Shown: positions 29,906 through 41,211 of the stretch, one piece after another
Position numbering within the stretch: position 1 is the first letter of the stretch
Layout: the number at the start of each line of letters is the position of its first letter
DNA from: Pachysolen tannophilus NRRL Y-2460
Lineage: Eukaryota > Ascomycota > Pichiomycetes > Alaninales > Pachysolenaceae
NCBI GenBank assembly: GCA_001661245.1
Contig: KV454011.1
Location: forward strand, 1,204,724 to 1,268,723
DNA length: 64,000 nucleotides
Direction: 5' to 3'
Notes under the pieces: generated by a model
Told to the model about the DNA's origin: nothing
The model's input: the letters and a program-made list of their open reading frames with translations, nothing else
Databases searched by the model: none
Translations under genes and position numbers: made by a program

Positions 29906-32416
29906 ATGAGTCAAAGAGAGGAAGAGCATAATAGTAATAGTATCATTTTTACCAAGAAACAAGATTTGAAAGTTCAATCTTTACAATCTTCTTTGTCGTT
30001 GAATAATCATTTTTTTGTAAATGGTACTGCACGGACAAATCCAAGAAGTACAAGCGAAGAATTAGAAGATGGGGTGCTGGAAAATATTGAAGATGATGCG
30101 GATGATGATGATGATCAACTGAGTGATAATTTGACACTAAGCGCCATTAGGAAATTGCAAGATAAGGGGAAGCTTTGTCGGGATAAGAATCTTGAGGTAA
30201 CGGCGGCTAATGGTAACAATAATACCGGAAATGTAGTGGGTACTATTGTTGGACCTAGTACTTCTGGTACTGGAGTTAATGCTGAAGGAGTTGTTGGAGG
30301 TTCTAGTATTCACTCGAGAGATGATATAATAGGTGGGGATCGACTGAAGATTAGAAGTGGCGAAGCGAATATTAATAATAATAATAATAATAATCCAATG
30401 AAGAATTATCTTGGTTCTACAACGAGTCTTGGATCTTCGAATGATAGCGGGTTGGCGCTAAGGCCAATGAACAGTTTCCATACGACTGCTGCGAAAGATG
30501 GAGTGGTGAATAGTGTTGTTAGCAGCAGCAATGTATCTGTGGATGAGGCCAAGGTAACAGTGAAGAATTTGCCCAAAATTATTCAGGACTTTAATATCAA
30601 TGGTAATGGTGATGGTCATGGTAATAATAACAATAGTGGCAGCGGTAGTGGTAGTGTTGACTTAAATAACTCGGCTACAAAGGTACAAAACAATGTCATG
30701 AACCATTTTGAAAAAAGAAGACCTATATCTCCTTCGCCAATGTTGAAAAATAGTCATTTCCAGTTGATGGCACAAAATGGTAACCAGAATGGTAACCAGA
30801 ATGGAAGCCAAAATGGAACAAGTAGCGCTGAAACTAGTGGGACTTTATCACCCATGAATAGGTCAAGCAGTGCCCTAGTACTACAACAACAAAATTTGAG
30901 GGTTCCATATCAGTTACAACAAAATAACATCAATACTACCAATGAGAGTAATCATACCGCTGGCCTTAGTAAATTTCAACCGGCAGTTTCAAGTCCAATT
31001 GTTCAGGAGCAGCAGCAGCAGCAACCACAACAACAACAACAGCAGCAACAGCAACAACAGCAGCAACCACAGCAACAGCAACAACAAGATACAGAAATTC
31101 AACCTCCGCAGAAGCAACCGGAATTACAACCTCAGTCTCAAGCGCTGTTGCTGCTAGACATTCAACGCAGCGGGTTGGCCGCAGATCAAACTTCTACACA
31201 AAGTATCAACAAATTGAAAAGACCTTTATACGTTCCAGCTGTCTTGAGACCAAACGTTTTCCAACAATCTTTAGACCCATCATCTTCAGCATCATCAATA
31301 ACATCATCCAATCCTAATTCTGCTCTGAACGATAATACTGTTCCTGAAAACATTTCAAAAGATTTGTTAAAATATAAAGAATACAACAATTTAATTCGTC
31401 CAGCTTTATCTTCAGGTTCTCCATCTTTAAATTTAAATTTCAGCAAAAAATCCCCTTATTCGTCATCATCGATAACTTCAAATGGCATTCAAAACCACAA
31501 TAAAGTATCGAATAGGACAGTGAGTTTCTTATATAATTTAAAAGCCCAGTTTTTAGCTCCTTCACACATGTCATCGGATGATTCATCATCTACTTTTTCA
31601 ATAAGTTCATCACAATCTTCAAGATCATCTTTAAATATTGTTCAAAAAGGTCCTTCAAGAAGACATTGGAAAAAAGATTCATCTTCTTTCAAATGTTTTA
31701 ATTGTGGAGTATTTTTCACAAATGTTGGTATAAGAAGAAGAAAACATCATTGTAGATCATGTGGAGAGATTTTTTGTACTGATTGTATAAATCATTACAT
31801 ATATTTAGACAATGACGCAAAATTTGTGTTGATTGATCTTGATCATAATAAGAAAGATAAATCAGATGCAGATGAAAATGATAATTATACCCAAGAGAAT
31901 TCATCTGTTTTCAAAAATGGATTCACTTTTAATGGAAACGATAATACTACAATGATACAGCCTAATACTTCTTTATCAAATGATGAAACAAATAATAATA
32001 TTCATAATAGCGATTGTGGGAGTATCGTTCCTACAACACCAAAGGAAAAATATTTAGTAAAAGCATGTTATCAATGTTTTGAAAATTATGAAAATTTCCT
32101 TAGACAGAAAAATCCTTCAATTTTCAAATTAAATACTAATAATAATAACAATAATTTTATTGTTAAAAATAATAATAATCTTAACAGAGATAGAGGTGAT
32201 AAAAATAATAACAACGCAAATAGAATTGATAATTTATTATTATCAGGCAATTATTATGATAATGATGGTGATACTCGTGATGATGAGTTAAGAAGAAGTT
32301 CTATTGCTAGTCAATCGAATAATAATAATGGTAACAAAAATAATAATAATGGTAATAATAATAATAATGTTGTTGGTTCATTCATTCCAGCAGACTGGAA
32401 TTGGAGTTCTTTTTAA
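29906..32416 (+). CDS. PIB2: Pib2-like FYVE-domain protein
   Basis: 836 aa from the ATG at 29906 (MSQREEEHN). A long Asn/Ser/Gln-rich N-terminal region contains a Gln-rich tract (about residues 368-393). A FYVE zinc finger lies at about 584-730, with WxxD (HWKKD), CFNC, RRKHHCRSCG (the RHHCR phosphoinositide-3-phosphate motif), CTDC and VKACYQC. About 75 low-complexity residues separate the last cysteine pair from the rest. The C-terminus ends in FIPADWNWSSF, resembling the conserved tail of Pib2. Pib2 is a vacuolar glutamine-responsive activator of TORC1. The FYVE domain is certain; the Pib2 identity rests on overall layout and tail. Confidence 0.78.
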   Translation: MSQREEEHNSNSIIFTKKQDLKVQSLQSSLSLNNHFFVNGTARTNPRSTSEELEDGVLENIEDDADDDDDQLSDNLTLSAIRKLQDKGKLCRDKNLEVTAANGNNNTGNVVGTIVGPSTSGTGVNAEGVVGGSSIHSRDDIIGGDRLKIRSGEANINNNNNNNPMKNYLGSTTSLGSSNDSGLALRPMNSFHTTAAKDGVVNSVVSSSNVSVDEAKVTVKNLPKIIQDFNINGNGDGHGNNNNSGSGSGSVDLNNSATKVQNNVMNHFEKRRPISPSPMLKNSHFQLMAQNGNQNGNQNGSQNGTSSAETSGTLSPMNRSSSALVLQQQNLRVPYQLQQNNINTTNESNHTAGLSKFQPAVSSPIVQEQQQQQPQQQQQQQQQQQQQPQQQQQQDTEIQPPQKQPELQPQSQALLLLDIQRSGLAADQTSTQSINKLKRPLYVPAVLRPNVFQQSLDPSSSASSITSSNPNSALNDNTVPENISKDLLKYKEYNNLIRPALSSGSPSLNLNFSKKSPYSSSSITSNGIQNHNKVSNRTVSFLYNLKAQFLAPSHMSSDDSSSTFSISSSQSSRSSLNIVQKGPSRRHWKKDSSSFKCFNCGVFFTNVGIRRRKHHCRSCGEIFCTDCINHYIYLDNDAKFVLIDLDHNKKDKSDADENDNYTQENSSVFKNGFTFNGNDNTTMIQPNTSLSNDETNNNIHNSDCGSIVPTTPKEKYLVKACYQCFENYENFLRQKNPSIFKLNTNNNNNNFIVKNNNNLNRDRGDKNNNNANRIDNLLLSGNYYDNDGDTRDDELRRSSIASQSNNNNGNKNNNNGNNNNNVVGSFIPADWNWSSF
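31008..31088 (+). repeat. CAG/CAA repeat encoding Gln-rich tract in the PIB2-like gene
   Basis: Mixed CAG and CAA codons interrupted by CCA encode a Gln-rich run with Pro breaks. The CAG/CAA mixing suggests selection for the protein sequence rather than pure repeat slippage. Confidence 0.9.
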
Positions 32417-33133
32417 AAAATATATATAATCTAATAGATATATTTATTAGTTTATATTGTTCTATACATATATAAATATATATTTCTACAAAAAAATATT
32501 GTTTATAATTATTTTAAATTTTTTTTTTTTTTGGTTATTTTTTTCTTTCAATAATTTATATATTTAATTTTGATTAAGTTAATTTCGAAAATATCCCAAG
32601 ATAAAATGTTTGTGAGAGAAGAAATATAAACAAAATATAATTAATCAAAATAAAATAAAAAATGGTTGAAAAAGAAAAAAAAAAAAAAAAGTAGAGTTCC
32701 AAAATATTAATTATTAAAAAATAGAAAAAAAAAAGTATGAAAACCAACAATGATAACAACAGCAAAGAATAAACGACAAGTAAAAAGTCAATTTTAAGGT
32801 ATTATATAAAAATTGAAAAATTTCAAAACAGAAATGTATAGAAAAGAATGAAAGGAATGGAATTAACAGTTTCCACCAAGACATGAATCAAAATGCAAAA
32901 TAAAAAGAAAGAAAGGTTGGAAAATTAAATGAAAAATAAAAATAAATATAATAATATAGATTTTTTTTCTTTTTCTTCTTTATTAGTTATTATTAATGAT
33001 GATTTGATCTAATATTTCATTTAATTAATTAAAACAAGAAACAAACAAATAAGAGAGAAAAAAAATTAAGCAAAATTTTTTATTATTATATTATTAGTCT
33101 TTTTCAATTTAAATTCTCTCTCTTTGATTTCCC
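32417..33133. other. Convergent 3' region, PIB2-like / PMA1
   Basis: 717 bp of extremely A/T-rich sequence with T-runs and A-runs between two convergent stops. It is unusually long for a convergent pair. Only unconvincing Phe/Leu-rich frames occur; no RNA gene was recognised. Confidence 0.55.
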
Positions 33134-35833
33134 TTATGTTGATTTTTCATGTTGGGTAGAGACTCTTTGCATAGCAAAGATAAAGTCTTCCATTGATCTT
33201 TGAGTTGGCTTTTCCTTTCTTGGTTTACCATTCATGAGTCTATCAAATGATTCTGAAGTGGACATAGAAACATAAGCACCACCCATGACACAGAAGACAC
33301 CGAATGACCAGATCCAAACTCTAACAACTGTAACGATATCGTTCCAGTTTTGTGACCACCAACCGAACAAGGTGAAACATGTAGCAATGATATCAACAAT
33401 CAAGACTGCACCAGATAATTGCCATGATGGAATTGATGACCAGAATGGACCTTGGGCTCTTGTGATGAAAATCAACCAATTTTCAGAAAGAGAAATTTGT
33501 AAGAATAAGACACCATCAATCGAACCGAAGTTTTGGATAATACCACCTTTTTTAACAAACATAGTAGTTAAAGTAATCCAAGTACCAATAGCCAAGATGA
33601 TACCCAAGACAATGGACATACCCCATAATCTTGGTAAGTTCCATTTAACAGGCAGTGGGTCGTATGGAGCATTATCATAAGCAATTGCTAAAGTGGCAAC
33701 ATCGGCGAAAATGGCAATGAAGACAACTAAATCAATATCCAAAGAATTGTTCAAGATAGCAATCCATAATCCTAAAAAGATTTCCAAGTGTAAAGATAAA
33801 GCGATACGGTAAACAACATAAGCATACATTCTGTGGAAAATTTGTCTTGAAGTCTTCAAGGCATCAATAATGGCAGATAAACCTGGAGCTAAGAAAACAA
33901 TATCAGCAGCAGAACGAGCAGCATCGGTGGCACCTTCAACGGCAATACCGGTATCAGCTTTCTTCAAGGATGGAGCATCGTTAACACCGTCACCAGTCAT
34001 GGCAACCAAGTAACCTCTTTGTTGTAAGATAGAAACAACATTATACTTGTGTTGTGGGAAAACTTCAGCAAAACCATCGGCATTTTCAACAAAATCGGAA
34101 ATTTCAGAACCTGGTAAATCACCACCACCGCTTAAACCTAATCTTTCAGCATCGAAAATGTTTGTACCTAAACCTAATTGTCTACAAGTTTCCTTAGCAA
34201 TACCAACGGCATCACCAGTTAACATCTTGACTCTTAAACCTAATCTTTTAGCTTCAGCAACAGTTTTAGCAGTATCATCTCTTGGAGGATCCATACATGG
34301 CATGACACCCAAGATTTCCCAGTGACCTTCACCTCTCTTTCTAGCAACACCCAAAGATCTGAAACCTCTTGAAGCTAATTCAGCAACTTTGTTTTCATAG
34401 TTTTGGTGGATATCTTCAGGAATTGGATGATCTTCTTCAACAGTTTTCAAGACGAATAATGGAGCACCTTTAACACAGATAATTCTTTCACCTTCTGGTG
34501 ATTCAACAATAGCAGTAACTTTCTTTGAAACAGGATCAAAAGGTTGGAATTCAATAACTTTATATTTGGTTAAAGCAGCTTTAGCTCTTGGGTAACGGAT
34601 TAAAGATTTTAAGAAAGCCTTATCAATTGCATCCAAACCCTTCTTCTTTCTAGAAGCAGCTAAACAAGCAGTTAACATTAAATCATCAGCTTCAACACCT
34701 TCAACGGTATATGGGTCGTGTAAGGACAACTTATTTTTGGTTAAAGTACCAGTTTTATCAGAACACAAGATTTCAACACCGGCCAAGGATTCAATGGCAG
34801 ACAATTTTTGGACAATAGCCCTCTTCTTTGCCAAGTAAGCAGCACCGACAGCCATGGTAGTTGTAACAACAGCTGGTAAACCAACTGGAACACCAATAAT
34901 GGTGATTGCCAAGGTATAACGTAAGATTCTAACAATTTTGTTGGTACGGTAAAAGGAAGCAGTCCAAACAAGTAACAAAGTAACAATAACCAAGACCAAC
35001 AACATAGTACCAATGTTATTTAAAACTTCGGTAAAATGACCTTGACCACCTGCAGCCTTGTTGACCAATGCAGCAGCACGACCGACAAAAGTATTGTCAC
35101 CAGTGGCAGTAACAACCATAAAGGCTTCACCACGCTTAACGGTAGAAGAAGAATAAGTACTATCACCGTGACGCTTGTCAACAGCTAAAGATTCACCAGT
35201 AATAGCAGATTGATCAACTTGTAACAAGACATCTTCAGTAACAATTCTACCATCAGCTGGAATAACGGTACCATCTTCCAATTGTAAGATATCACCTGGA
35301 ACAATTTCATTGGCCATAACTTCAACAATGTGACCATCTCTAATAACAACGGCAGTATTAGCCAAAGTTTTCTTTAATTCAGCAACAATGGAACCGGCTT
35401 GGTATTCTTGAATAAAACCAACACCAGCATTCAACAGTAATAAACCACAGATAACACCGAAATCAACCCAATCTTCCAAACCTGCAGCCAAGATAGCAGC
35501 GGCTTCCATAACGAATTGAATTGGACCAATGAAAAACATACAAAACTTAATAATCAAGTTTTCTTGGTCTTCATTCATTTGGTTTAAACCATATCTCTTT
35601 CTTCTTTTCAGAACTTCATCAGAAGTTAAACCAACAGCTGGGTCGGTCTTTAACAATTCTTCAGGAACTGGTTTAAAAGAAGCACCATCATCTTCATCGG
35701 CTGCTTCTTCTTCGTCACCTTCTTCACCTTTATCGGATTGAAGGTCCAAAATTAATTGGTCAATATCTTCATCTTCATCATCGTCTACTGGAGCAGCAGC
35801 GTGCTTTTCATTCGTTGGTTCTGTAGATGACAT
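33134..35833 (-). CDS. PMA1: Plasma-membrane H+-ATPase Pma1
   Basis: 899 aa P3A-type ATPase that pumps protons and energises nutrient uptake. The phosphorylation motif CSDKTGTLT has its Asp at residue 359. TGES (actuator), KGAP (nucleotide-binding), [14 protein letters not shown] and [33 protein letters not shown] (hinge) are all intact. An acidic N-terminal region precedes about ten TM helices. The regulatory tail ends [11 protein letters not shown], with the tandem Ser/Thr that is phosphorylated on glucose in yeast Pma1. Similarity to Candida Pma1 (about 895 aa) is very high throughout. Codon use is strongly biased, with no CTG codons noticed, as expected for a very highly expressed gene. 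Long frames on the opposite strand are shadows of this bias. Confidence 0.99.
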   Translation of the reverse strand: MSSTEPTNEKHAAAPVDDDEDEDIDQLILDLQSDKGEEGDEEEAADEDDGASFKPVPEELLKTDPAVGLTSDEVLKRRKRYGLNQMNEDQENLIIKFCMFFIGPIQFVMEAAAILAAGLEDWVDFGVICGLLLLNAGVGFIQEYQAGSIVAELKKTLANTAVVIRDGHIVEVMANEIVPGDILQLEDGTVIPADGRIVTEDVLLQVDQSAITGESLAVDKRHGDSTYSSSTVKRGEAFMVVTATGDNTFVGRAAALVNKAAGGQGHFTEVLNNIGTMLLVLVIVTLLLVWTASFYRTNKIVRILRYTLAITIIGVPVGLPAVVTTTMAVGAAYLAKKRAIVQKLSAIESLAGVEILCSDKTGTLTKNKLSLHDPYTVEGVEADDLMLTACLAASRKKKGLDAIDKAFLKSLIRYPRAKAALTKYKVIEFQPFDPVSKKVTAIVESPEGERIICVKGAPLFVLKTVEEDHPIPEDIHQNYENKVAELASRGFRSLGVARKRGEGHWEILGVMPCMDPPRDDTAKTVAEAKRLGLRVKMLTGDAVGIAKETCRQLGLGTNIFDAERLGLSGGGDLPGSEISDFVENADGFAEVFPQHKYNVVSILQQRGYLVAMTGDGVNDAPSLKKADTGIAVEGATDAARSAADIVFLAPGLSAIIDALKTSRQIFHRMYAYVVYRIALSLHLEIFLGLWIAILNNSLDIDLVVFIAIFADVATLAIAYDNAPYDPLPVKWNLPRLWGMSIVLGIILAIGTWITLTTMFVKKGGIIQNFGSIDGVLFLQISLSENWLIFITRAQGPFWSSIPSWQLSGAVLIVDIIATCFTLFGWWSQNWNDIVTVVRVWIWSFGVFCVMGGAYVSMSTSESFDRLMNGKPRKEKPTQRSMEDFIFAMQRVSTQHEKST

Positions 35834-38128
35834 CTTTTTATTATTATTATTTTTATTTTCTTGCTTTCTCTCAATTCGTTTCTTTTCCTTGTCAATTAAT
35901 CAACTGGAACTTAATTGAGCTAATTTTTTTTTATTATTATTATTAAATAACCTTTGTTGGTATCTAAATTAAAATAACAAAAGTAAATAACAATTAAAGG
36001 AAAAAAAAAAAAAACTAACAAGTAATTGAACTTTTTCTTCCTTCTTTTTAATCAATTAAAGAATTAAAAAAAAAAAAAAGAAAAAGGAACAAAAATTTGA
36101 AGAGAGAACAACAAAATATATTAACCCAAATAAAAGAGAAATAAAAAAAAAGAGAGAGAAGAAAAAAAAAAAGAAAAAGAAAAAAATAATTGATTAAAAG
36201 CAAAGTGAGTTATTATTTATATATATATATACATTGGACAATTTAGGTAAGGATTGTTGAAAATATTCTGTTGTTGTTAAAAATGTCCAAAATTGTCCAA
36301 TTTTTTATTAATTTTTTACGAGGACGGATGGCGGACGGCAGGTTGGTTATGCGGCCCGGAACCCTCAAACAAGCCAAATGAAAACAAACTTTTAATGAAA
36401 CTGTGCGGGACAAGCCGCATGCTATAGGTAAAAAAAATTTTCTGTTTCCAGAAACCGGATTCGCTAGGAAGGTAAGAAAATTAAATAAAAACAAGAAAAA
36501 AAAAAAAAATTCCCGCAAACAAACAATAAAAATTAAAAAAAATTAAAATTTTCATAAGTTTTACGTCGGGGTTTGCAATTCGTTTAGGAAATTTGTAAAC
36601 AAAGTAACAGTAGCCGAGAGAGGAAAAATAATAAAAAAAAAGAAAGTTTGGTTAGGTTTCTTTGGTTTTGGTTCTGGAGGACACGACTTTTAGGTTCATT
36701 TTTTTTTATTATTATTTCAGTTCTTTTAAGCTTTAAGGTAATTTCTTATTTTGTATTTCGGTTTAGGTCAGTTAATTGGCTACGTAATTGTTAAAACTTT
36801 GTACCAGTATTATTATATTATATTATATTAGGTGGGAGGAGAAGACTAAAGCAAGTAACTAATTAATTATCGAATTGAAGTAATTTAATACCGAATAAGT
36901 AGTTAATGTCTAATATTTATAAAAATGGTGGAATAAATTCCAGGTTATTTTCGGTTTTAAAAGTGTCTATGGTAAAATGTAAACAATAATAATCTAGATT
37001 GTAAATTTTTTTATTTTTCCAATTGACCAAACTTTTAACCTAACTATAACTTTTGAGAGAAAAAAAAAAAAAGAAAAAAATTTTTCTTTCTTTCTTTCTT
37101 CCTTTCTCTCTTCCTCACTTGTATTTTCTTTCTTTCTAAGAACTATCTGTTAGCATCGGCCAATTACTTTTGAGTGTTTTTTTTTCATTTTTTTGGTGCA
37201 CCAACCGTTTAAGTCGGTTGATGATGAGTACTATGACTTGCATTATTCACATTTAGTAAGTTGATTGTGTATACATATTTCCATATCTGCTCTTTTAATT
37301 GGGTCGGTCGGTACTTCTTGATGAGCAGCAGAAAATGTTAAAAAAAGCAGCAGCCACGTCCCCCTAGAAACCGTAAGTATGTGGAAAAAAAAATAACAAA
37401 AAAAAAAAAACAAAACAAAACAAAACAAAGAAAAAGAAAAAGAAAAAAAAATTTTTTGTGATAGTTTGTTTTTTCCCTTTTGGGACTCGGTTTCCAATTT
37501 AGGAGTTGTTATTACCGCTTTATGCAAAAAAAAAAAAAAATAATAAAAGATGTACAATGATGGTAGTTACCTATGCTTTACTTACCTTACAATTAGTTAC
37601 CGGAGTGCGACGGAATTTTTTTTATAAGTTATATTTATGTCTGCGTAAATTGTATCCTGCCAACCCGTTTTCATAGAAACTAGAAACTTGAAAATTTATA
37701 AACTAGATTTTCGAAATTTGAAATACAAACAACTGATTGAATAAAAACTATCCGAAAACGGAATAAAATAAGCGAAAAGAAAAGAAAAGAAAAAAAAAAA
37801 AAAAAAAAAACCAAATTGTTCTGAAATTCAGAATTGAAAAATCAGAATTGAAAATTCAGAATCAGAATGAATTGTAGTGTTTTTTCTTAATAGTAGTGCA
37901 AGTTTATGATAATATCCGGTTTAGGGTTATTTGGTGTTTCGGTAAACGACTAAGCGGACTTCACTGCTCTCTTTCTCTCTTTCGGTCTTTCTCTTTTTTA
38001 TTAAGTAAATGATAAATAATTTATTATTATTATATATTTATTATTTATTATTACGTGTTGTATTATAATAGATAAAAATCATATTTTTTTTTTTATTTTT
38101 TATTATTTAAAATAAATCCATTAGGGAA
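35834..38128. promoter_or_regulatory. 2.3-kb upstream region shared by PMA1 and the UBX7-like gene
   Basis: The longest gene-free stretch in the window. The PMA1-proximal 400 bp are A-rich and poly-purine, a likely 5' UTR and core promoter. A G/C-rich island at about 36318-36425 carries repeated CGG triplets and a CGG-N6-CCG palindrome. One CTGCGTA motif occurs at 37641-37647. The UBX7-proximal part is A/T-rich with T-runs. Small frames at 36243-36518 and 37243-37557 are Phe/Lys-rich and not supported as genes. The length fits a strongly and multiply regulated PMA1 promoter. Confidence 0.55.
36404..36419. promoter_or_regulatory. CGG-N6-CCG palindrome (Zn2Cys6-type site) upstream of PMA1
   Basis: TGCGG-GACAAG-CCGCA has 5-bp inverted arms around a 6-bp spacer, the layout bound by Ppr1-like zinc-cluster dimers. 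Direct CGG triplets at 36325, 36332 and 36336 and GCGGCCCGG at 36351-36359 lie just beside it. It is about 570 bp from the PMA1 ATG. Binding is inferred. Confidence 0.5.
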
Positions 38129-39784
38129 ATGTCTTCTACAGGTGTCGGAAATAATAATGACACAAGCAGTGGTGGTGGTGGTAATGATGATGATGATTTA
38201 TTTATGACTTCTGTAAATGGGGCGATACAACTTTCATTAGCTCAAGATAAGCCATTATTAATTTTTTTAACAAATCAAACTTCTAAACAATCAAAAGATT
38301 TTTATTTAAAATTTATATCAAATAATAAGAAACAACTATTAAGTTTCCGAAATTCAATTATTTTTTTAAAATTAATTGAATCAACAAGAGAATTTGGTTT
38401 TTTTAAAGAAATTTTTACAAAATTAATTATACCAAGTGTTTATATTATTAAAAATGGGTCAATATTGGATATAATATCAGATTTCAAACTAACTATTCAA
38501 GATTTTAATAAAAAAATTGAAAAAATAATTTCAAATAATAATAATAATAATGGTTTATCATCAAATTCAAATTCTAAAGCTTCTTCTTCTAAAAAATCTC
38601 ATACTAAGAAATATTCAAGTTTAAAAGAAGAATCAGCAGAAACTGCTGCTAAAATTTATAGAGAGAATTTGGCAAAACAGCAAAGATTGGAAAAAGAAGA
38701 AAAACTGAGGATCTTGAAGTTGTTGGAGTTTGATAAAGAAGAGAGAAGGAAAAAACGGGCTGCAGAACGTAGATTTTCTTCAAATAGCATGGACGAGTCA
38801 TCGCCGGTCCGTGAGGAGTTTCACCGTGATAGTACAGAGAGTCCCAGTAGTCCTTCAGCTGCTGCCGCTTCTACTGCTGCAGGTGAACCAGTATTCCCAA
38901 GAGAAAATCTTCACGGAAACACACATGATAATGATGCAGAATACCTTATTCAATTAAAATTATTCAACGGACATAGTTTAAAACAAAATTTCCCAAGTAA
39001 CGTTACATTATCACAAATTAGAGCTTTCATAAATGAAAATTACCCCGAATATCAACAAACTCCGTATCATTTCTTTATGCCTATATACAGAATAAATTAT
39101 AGTGATAATGATGAGTTGAATAAAAGTTTAAAAGAATTGAAATTAAATAGAGCTGTGTTGATAATAAAACCAAGTGACCATTTTTCAACAAGCTCTCATC
39201 AGGGGTACCAACTGGATCCTAATGATTTATCAAACCAGCAAAGCAGTCTAGGTTGGATTTCTAGCAGTTTTGGTGGATTAATTGGTGGGATTTTTGGTCG
39301 TGGGAAAGCAGGTCCTCATAACCAACGTATCACGAATTTGAATGCAAATAATAATAACAATAATAATAATAATGATAATGATAATAATGATAATTTAAAT
39401 ATTGATGAAATTGTTGCAGCTGCAAGCGGTGGTAACAATAGCAATAGCAATAGCAATAGTCATAGTGGAAGATCAGATAGCTTAGCATCAAGTATTGTCA
39501 CCAATCATGGAACTAACGACATTACTTTTGATCCTTATGAAAACGGGAATAACATTGTTTCTGATCAATCGCAATATTCCACACCAACAAATAGGAGATC
39601 ACGAGAATCGACTAGGGCCTCGACACCAAGACCAACGTTAAATTTAACATCATCTACAAATAATTTTAGCTTAACGAATAGTAGTCAAGTAAATATTGGT
39701 GATCCTCATCCTTTAGAACAAAATGATAACGGTGGTAAAAAAAAAAAGATGACGATAGGCTTGTCTATAATGGGAATCAATTGA
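38129..39784 (+). CDS. UBX7: UBX-domain protein (Ubx7/Ubx6-like, UAS plus UBX)
   Basis: 551 aa. An N-terminal thioredoxin-like UAS segment (about 30-135: GAIQLSLAQDKPLLIFLTNQ and IPSVYIIKNGSILDII) is followed by a Lys/Glu-rich coiled coil (about 170-220) and a UBX domain at about 270-350 (YLIQLKLFNGHSLKQNFPSNVTLSQIRAFI, ending RAVLIIKPSD). The tail is Asn/Ser-rich with a hydrophobic Gly-rich stretch (SFGGLIGGIFGRG). UBX proteins are adaptors of the Cdc48/p97 ATPase. The domain order matches yeast Ubx6/Ubx7 and animal UBXN4 (erasin). The usual FPR cis-proline loop is not clearly seen; YHFFMP occupies its place. The ATG at 38129 is the first in frame. Confidence 0.8.
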   Translation: MSSTGVGNNNDTSSGGGGNDDDDLFMTSVNGAIQLSLAQDKPLLIFLTNQTSKQSKDFYLKFISNNKKQLLSFRNSIIFLKLIESTREFGFFKEIFTKLIIPSVYIIKNGSILDIISDFKLTIQDFNKKIEKIISNNNNNNGLSSNSNSKASSSKKSHTKKYSSLKEESAETAAKIYRENLAKQQRLEKEEKLRILKLLEFDKEERRKKRAAERRFSSNSMDESSPVREEFHRDSTESPSSPSAAAASTAAGEPVFPRENLHGNTHDNDAEYLIQLKLFNGHSLKQNFPSNVTLSQIRAFINENYPEYQQTPYHFFMPIYRINYSDNDELNKSLKELKLNRAVLIIKPSDHFSTSSHQGYQLDPNDLSNQQSSLGWISSSFGGLIGGIFGRGKAGPHNQRITNLNANNNNNNNNNDNDNNDNLNIDEIVAAASGGNNSNSNSNSHSGRSDSLASSIVTNHGTNDITFDPYENGNNIVSDQSQYSTPTNRRSRESTRASTPRPTLNLTSSTNNFSLTNSSQVNIGDPHPLEQNDNGGKKKKMTIGLSIMGIN

Positions 39785-40029
39785 GTTTAGAAGATGATTC
39801 AAAAGACTTTAGAAAATTTCATACTGACAAGGATGAATCGTAAATTAATTTATTTTATTTTTTTTTTTTTTTTTTTTTTTTATTTTTATATATTTATATA
39901 TATAAGGTGCGCTGTGTGTATCGGTATGGTGGGAATAAATTTTTATATTTAACAAAGTATATACGTATATATATATATATATATTTATATTTATCTATCT
40001 CTAAGGTTAATTTTTTTTTTTATTTATAT

Positions 40030-41211
40030 TTAAACTGTTATAGGACCAAATTCTTCACTATAAATATTTTTAATATTTTTTTCTTTTAAAATTTCATTAA
40101 TTTCATTCATGAATCTGAAAGGACCTACTAAATAAATTGATTCATCACCTTTAAGAAATTCGAAATCGGTTTTGTTCATTCTTCTATAAATAAATTCGGT
40201 ATCATTTCCATCTTCTTCAGTAATGAATTTAATAATTTGGAAATTTTTTCCATATTGCAATTGTAATGAATTTAACCAATTTTTAAAAGGCATTGAATTA
40301 ATTGTTTTATTAGAAAATAATAATTTAACCTTACGATTTTGACTTAATGCATATTCTGTAATTGAAACCATAGGAGTTATACCTATACCACCAGCTATTA
40401 AGACCATTTCTGAATCAGCAGGGCCTTCTTCGTATAATAATTCTCCATTTGGTGGTGAACAACCAATGATATCACCAATATTTAAACCACCATCATGGAT
40501 AAAACTAGATATAACACCATTTGGATCTTTACGAACAGAAATTCTATATTTATTTTCATCAAAAAATTCTGAAAGTGTAAATTCACGTTGAGTAGAAATT
40601 TTTGAGATTTTATTTGGAGGGAATCTTATACAAATGTATTGACCTGGTTTAGGTGTTGCAGGTTTAGATCCATCTAATGGTGCAAAATAAATTGATTTAA
40701 CATTATCAGATTCATCAACAATATCCAAGATTTTAAAATCTTTAAAATCACGCCAAGAATTTGGTGATGAAGCTTGTTCATCATATTTCAGTGCTTCTGC
40801 ATTGATCAAGATATTTGCCAATTGGAAATATGCTAATTCCCAAGCTTTCATAAATTCCAGAGTTGCAACTTCATCACCTAACATTTTATGTAATTGATAT
40901 AATAAACATTCACCAACTACTTGATAATGTTCAGCTTTAATTTGTAAACCAACATGTTTAACAACAACATGGTGAACAAACGAAGTTAATGGTGTTAAAT
41001 CATCAATATTTTTAGCATATTGAAGTAATGCATGGGCTAAAATTTTTGGTTGCCTTAAACTTTCATGATGAGCTTGATTAAAATAAGGTAAAACTTCTGG
41101 GTGTGTATTAAACATATGAGAATAAAATCCATATGTTAAATCCACACCACTAGACTCCAAAACTGGAATCGAATTTTTAATAATAGTTTTCTGATCTTCG
41201 GTTAAAGACAT
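40030..41211 (-). CDS. YHB1: Flavohemoglobin, nitric oxide dioxygenase
   Basis: 393 aa (S. cerevisiae Yhb1 is 399). It converts NO and O2 to nitrate using NAD(P)H, heme and FAD. The N-terminal globin domain (about 1-140) contains the proximal-His helix VVVKHVGLQIKAEHYQVVGECLL. The FAD domain carries REFTLS, and the NAD domain GGIGITPMVS. The C-terminal SEEFGP matches the family's EVFGP-type end. All cofactor motifs look intact. The promoter is shared with BNI4. In Candida, Yhb1 is induced by NO through the Zn2Cys6 factor Cta4; no site for it was positively identified here. Confidence 0.97.
   Translation of the reverse strand: MSLTEDQKTIIKNSIPVLESSGVDLTYGFYSHMFNTHPEVLPYFNQAHHESLRQPKILAHALLQYAKNIDDLTPLTSFVHHVVVKHVGLQIKAEHYQVVGECLLYQLHKMLGDEVATLEFMKAWELAYFQLANILINAEALKYDEQASSPNSWRDFKDFKILDIVDESDNVKSIYFAPLDGSKPATPKPGQYICIRFPPNKISKISTQREFTLSEFFDENKYRISVRKDPNGVISSFIHDGGLNIGDIIGCSPPNGELLYEEGPADSEMVLIAGGIGITPMVSITEYALSQNRKVKLLFSNKTINSMPFKNWLNSLQLQYGKNFQIIKFITEEDGNDTEFIYRRMNKTDFEFLKGDESIYLVGPFRFMNEINEILKEKNIKNIYSEEFGPITV

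Noticed and set aside
33285-35741. Plus-strand open frames opposite PMA1
   Set aside because: They are shadows of the strong codon bias of PMA1 and have no recognisable domains.
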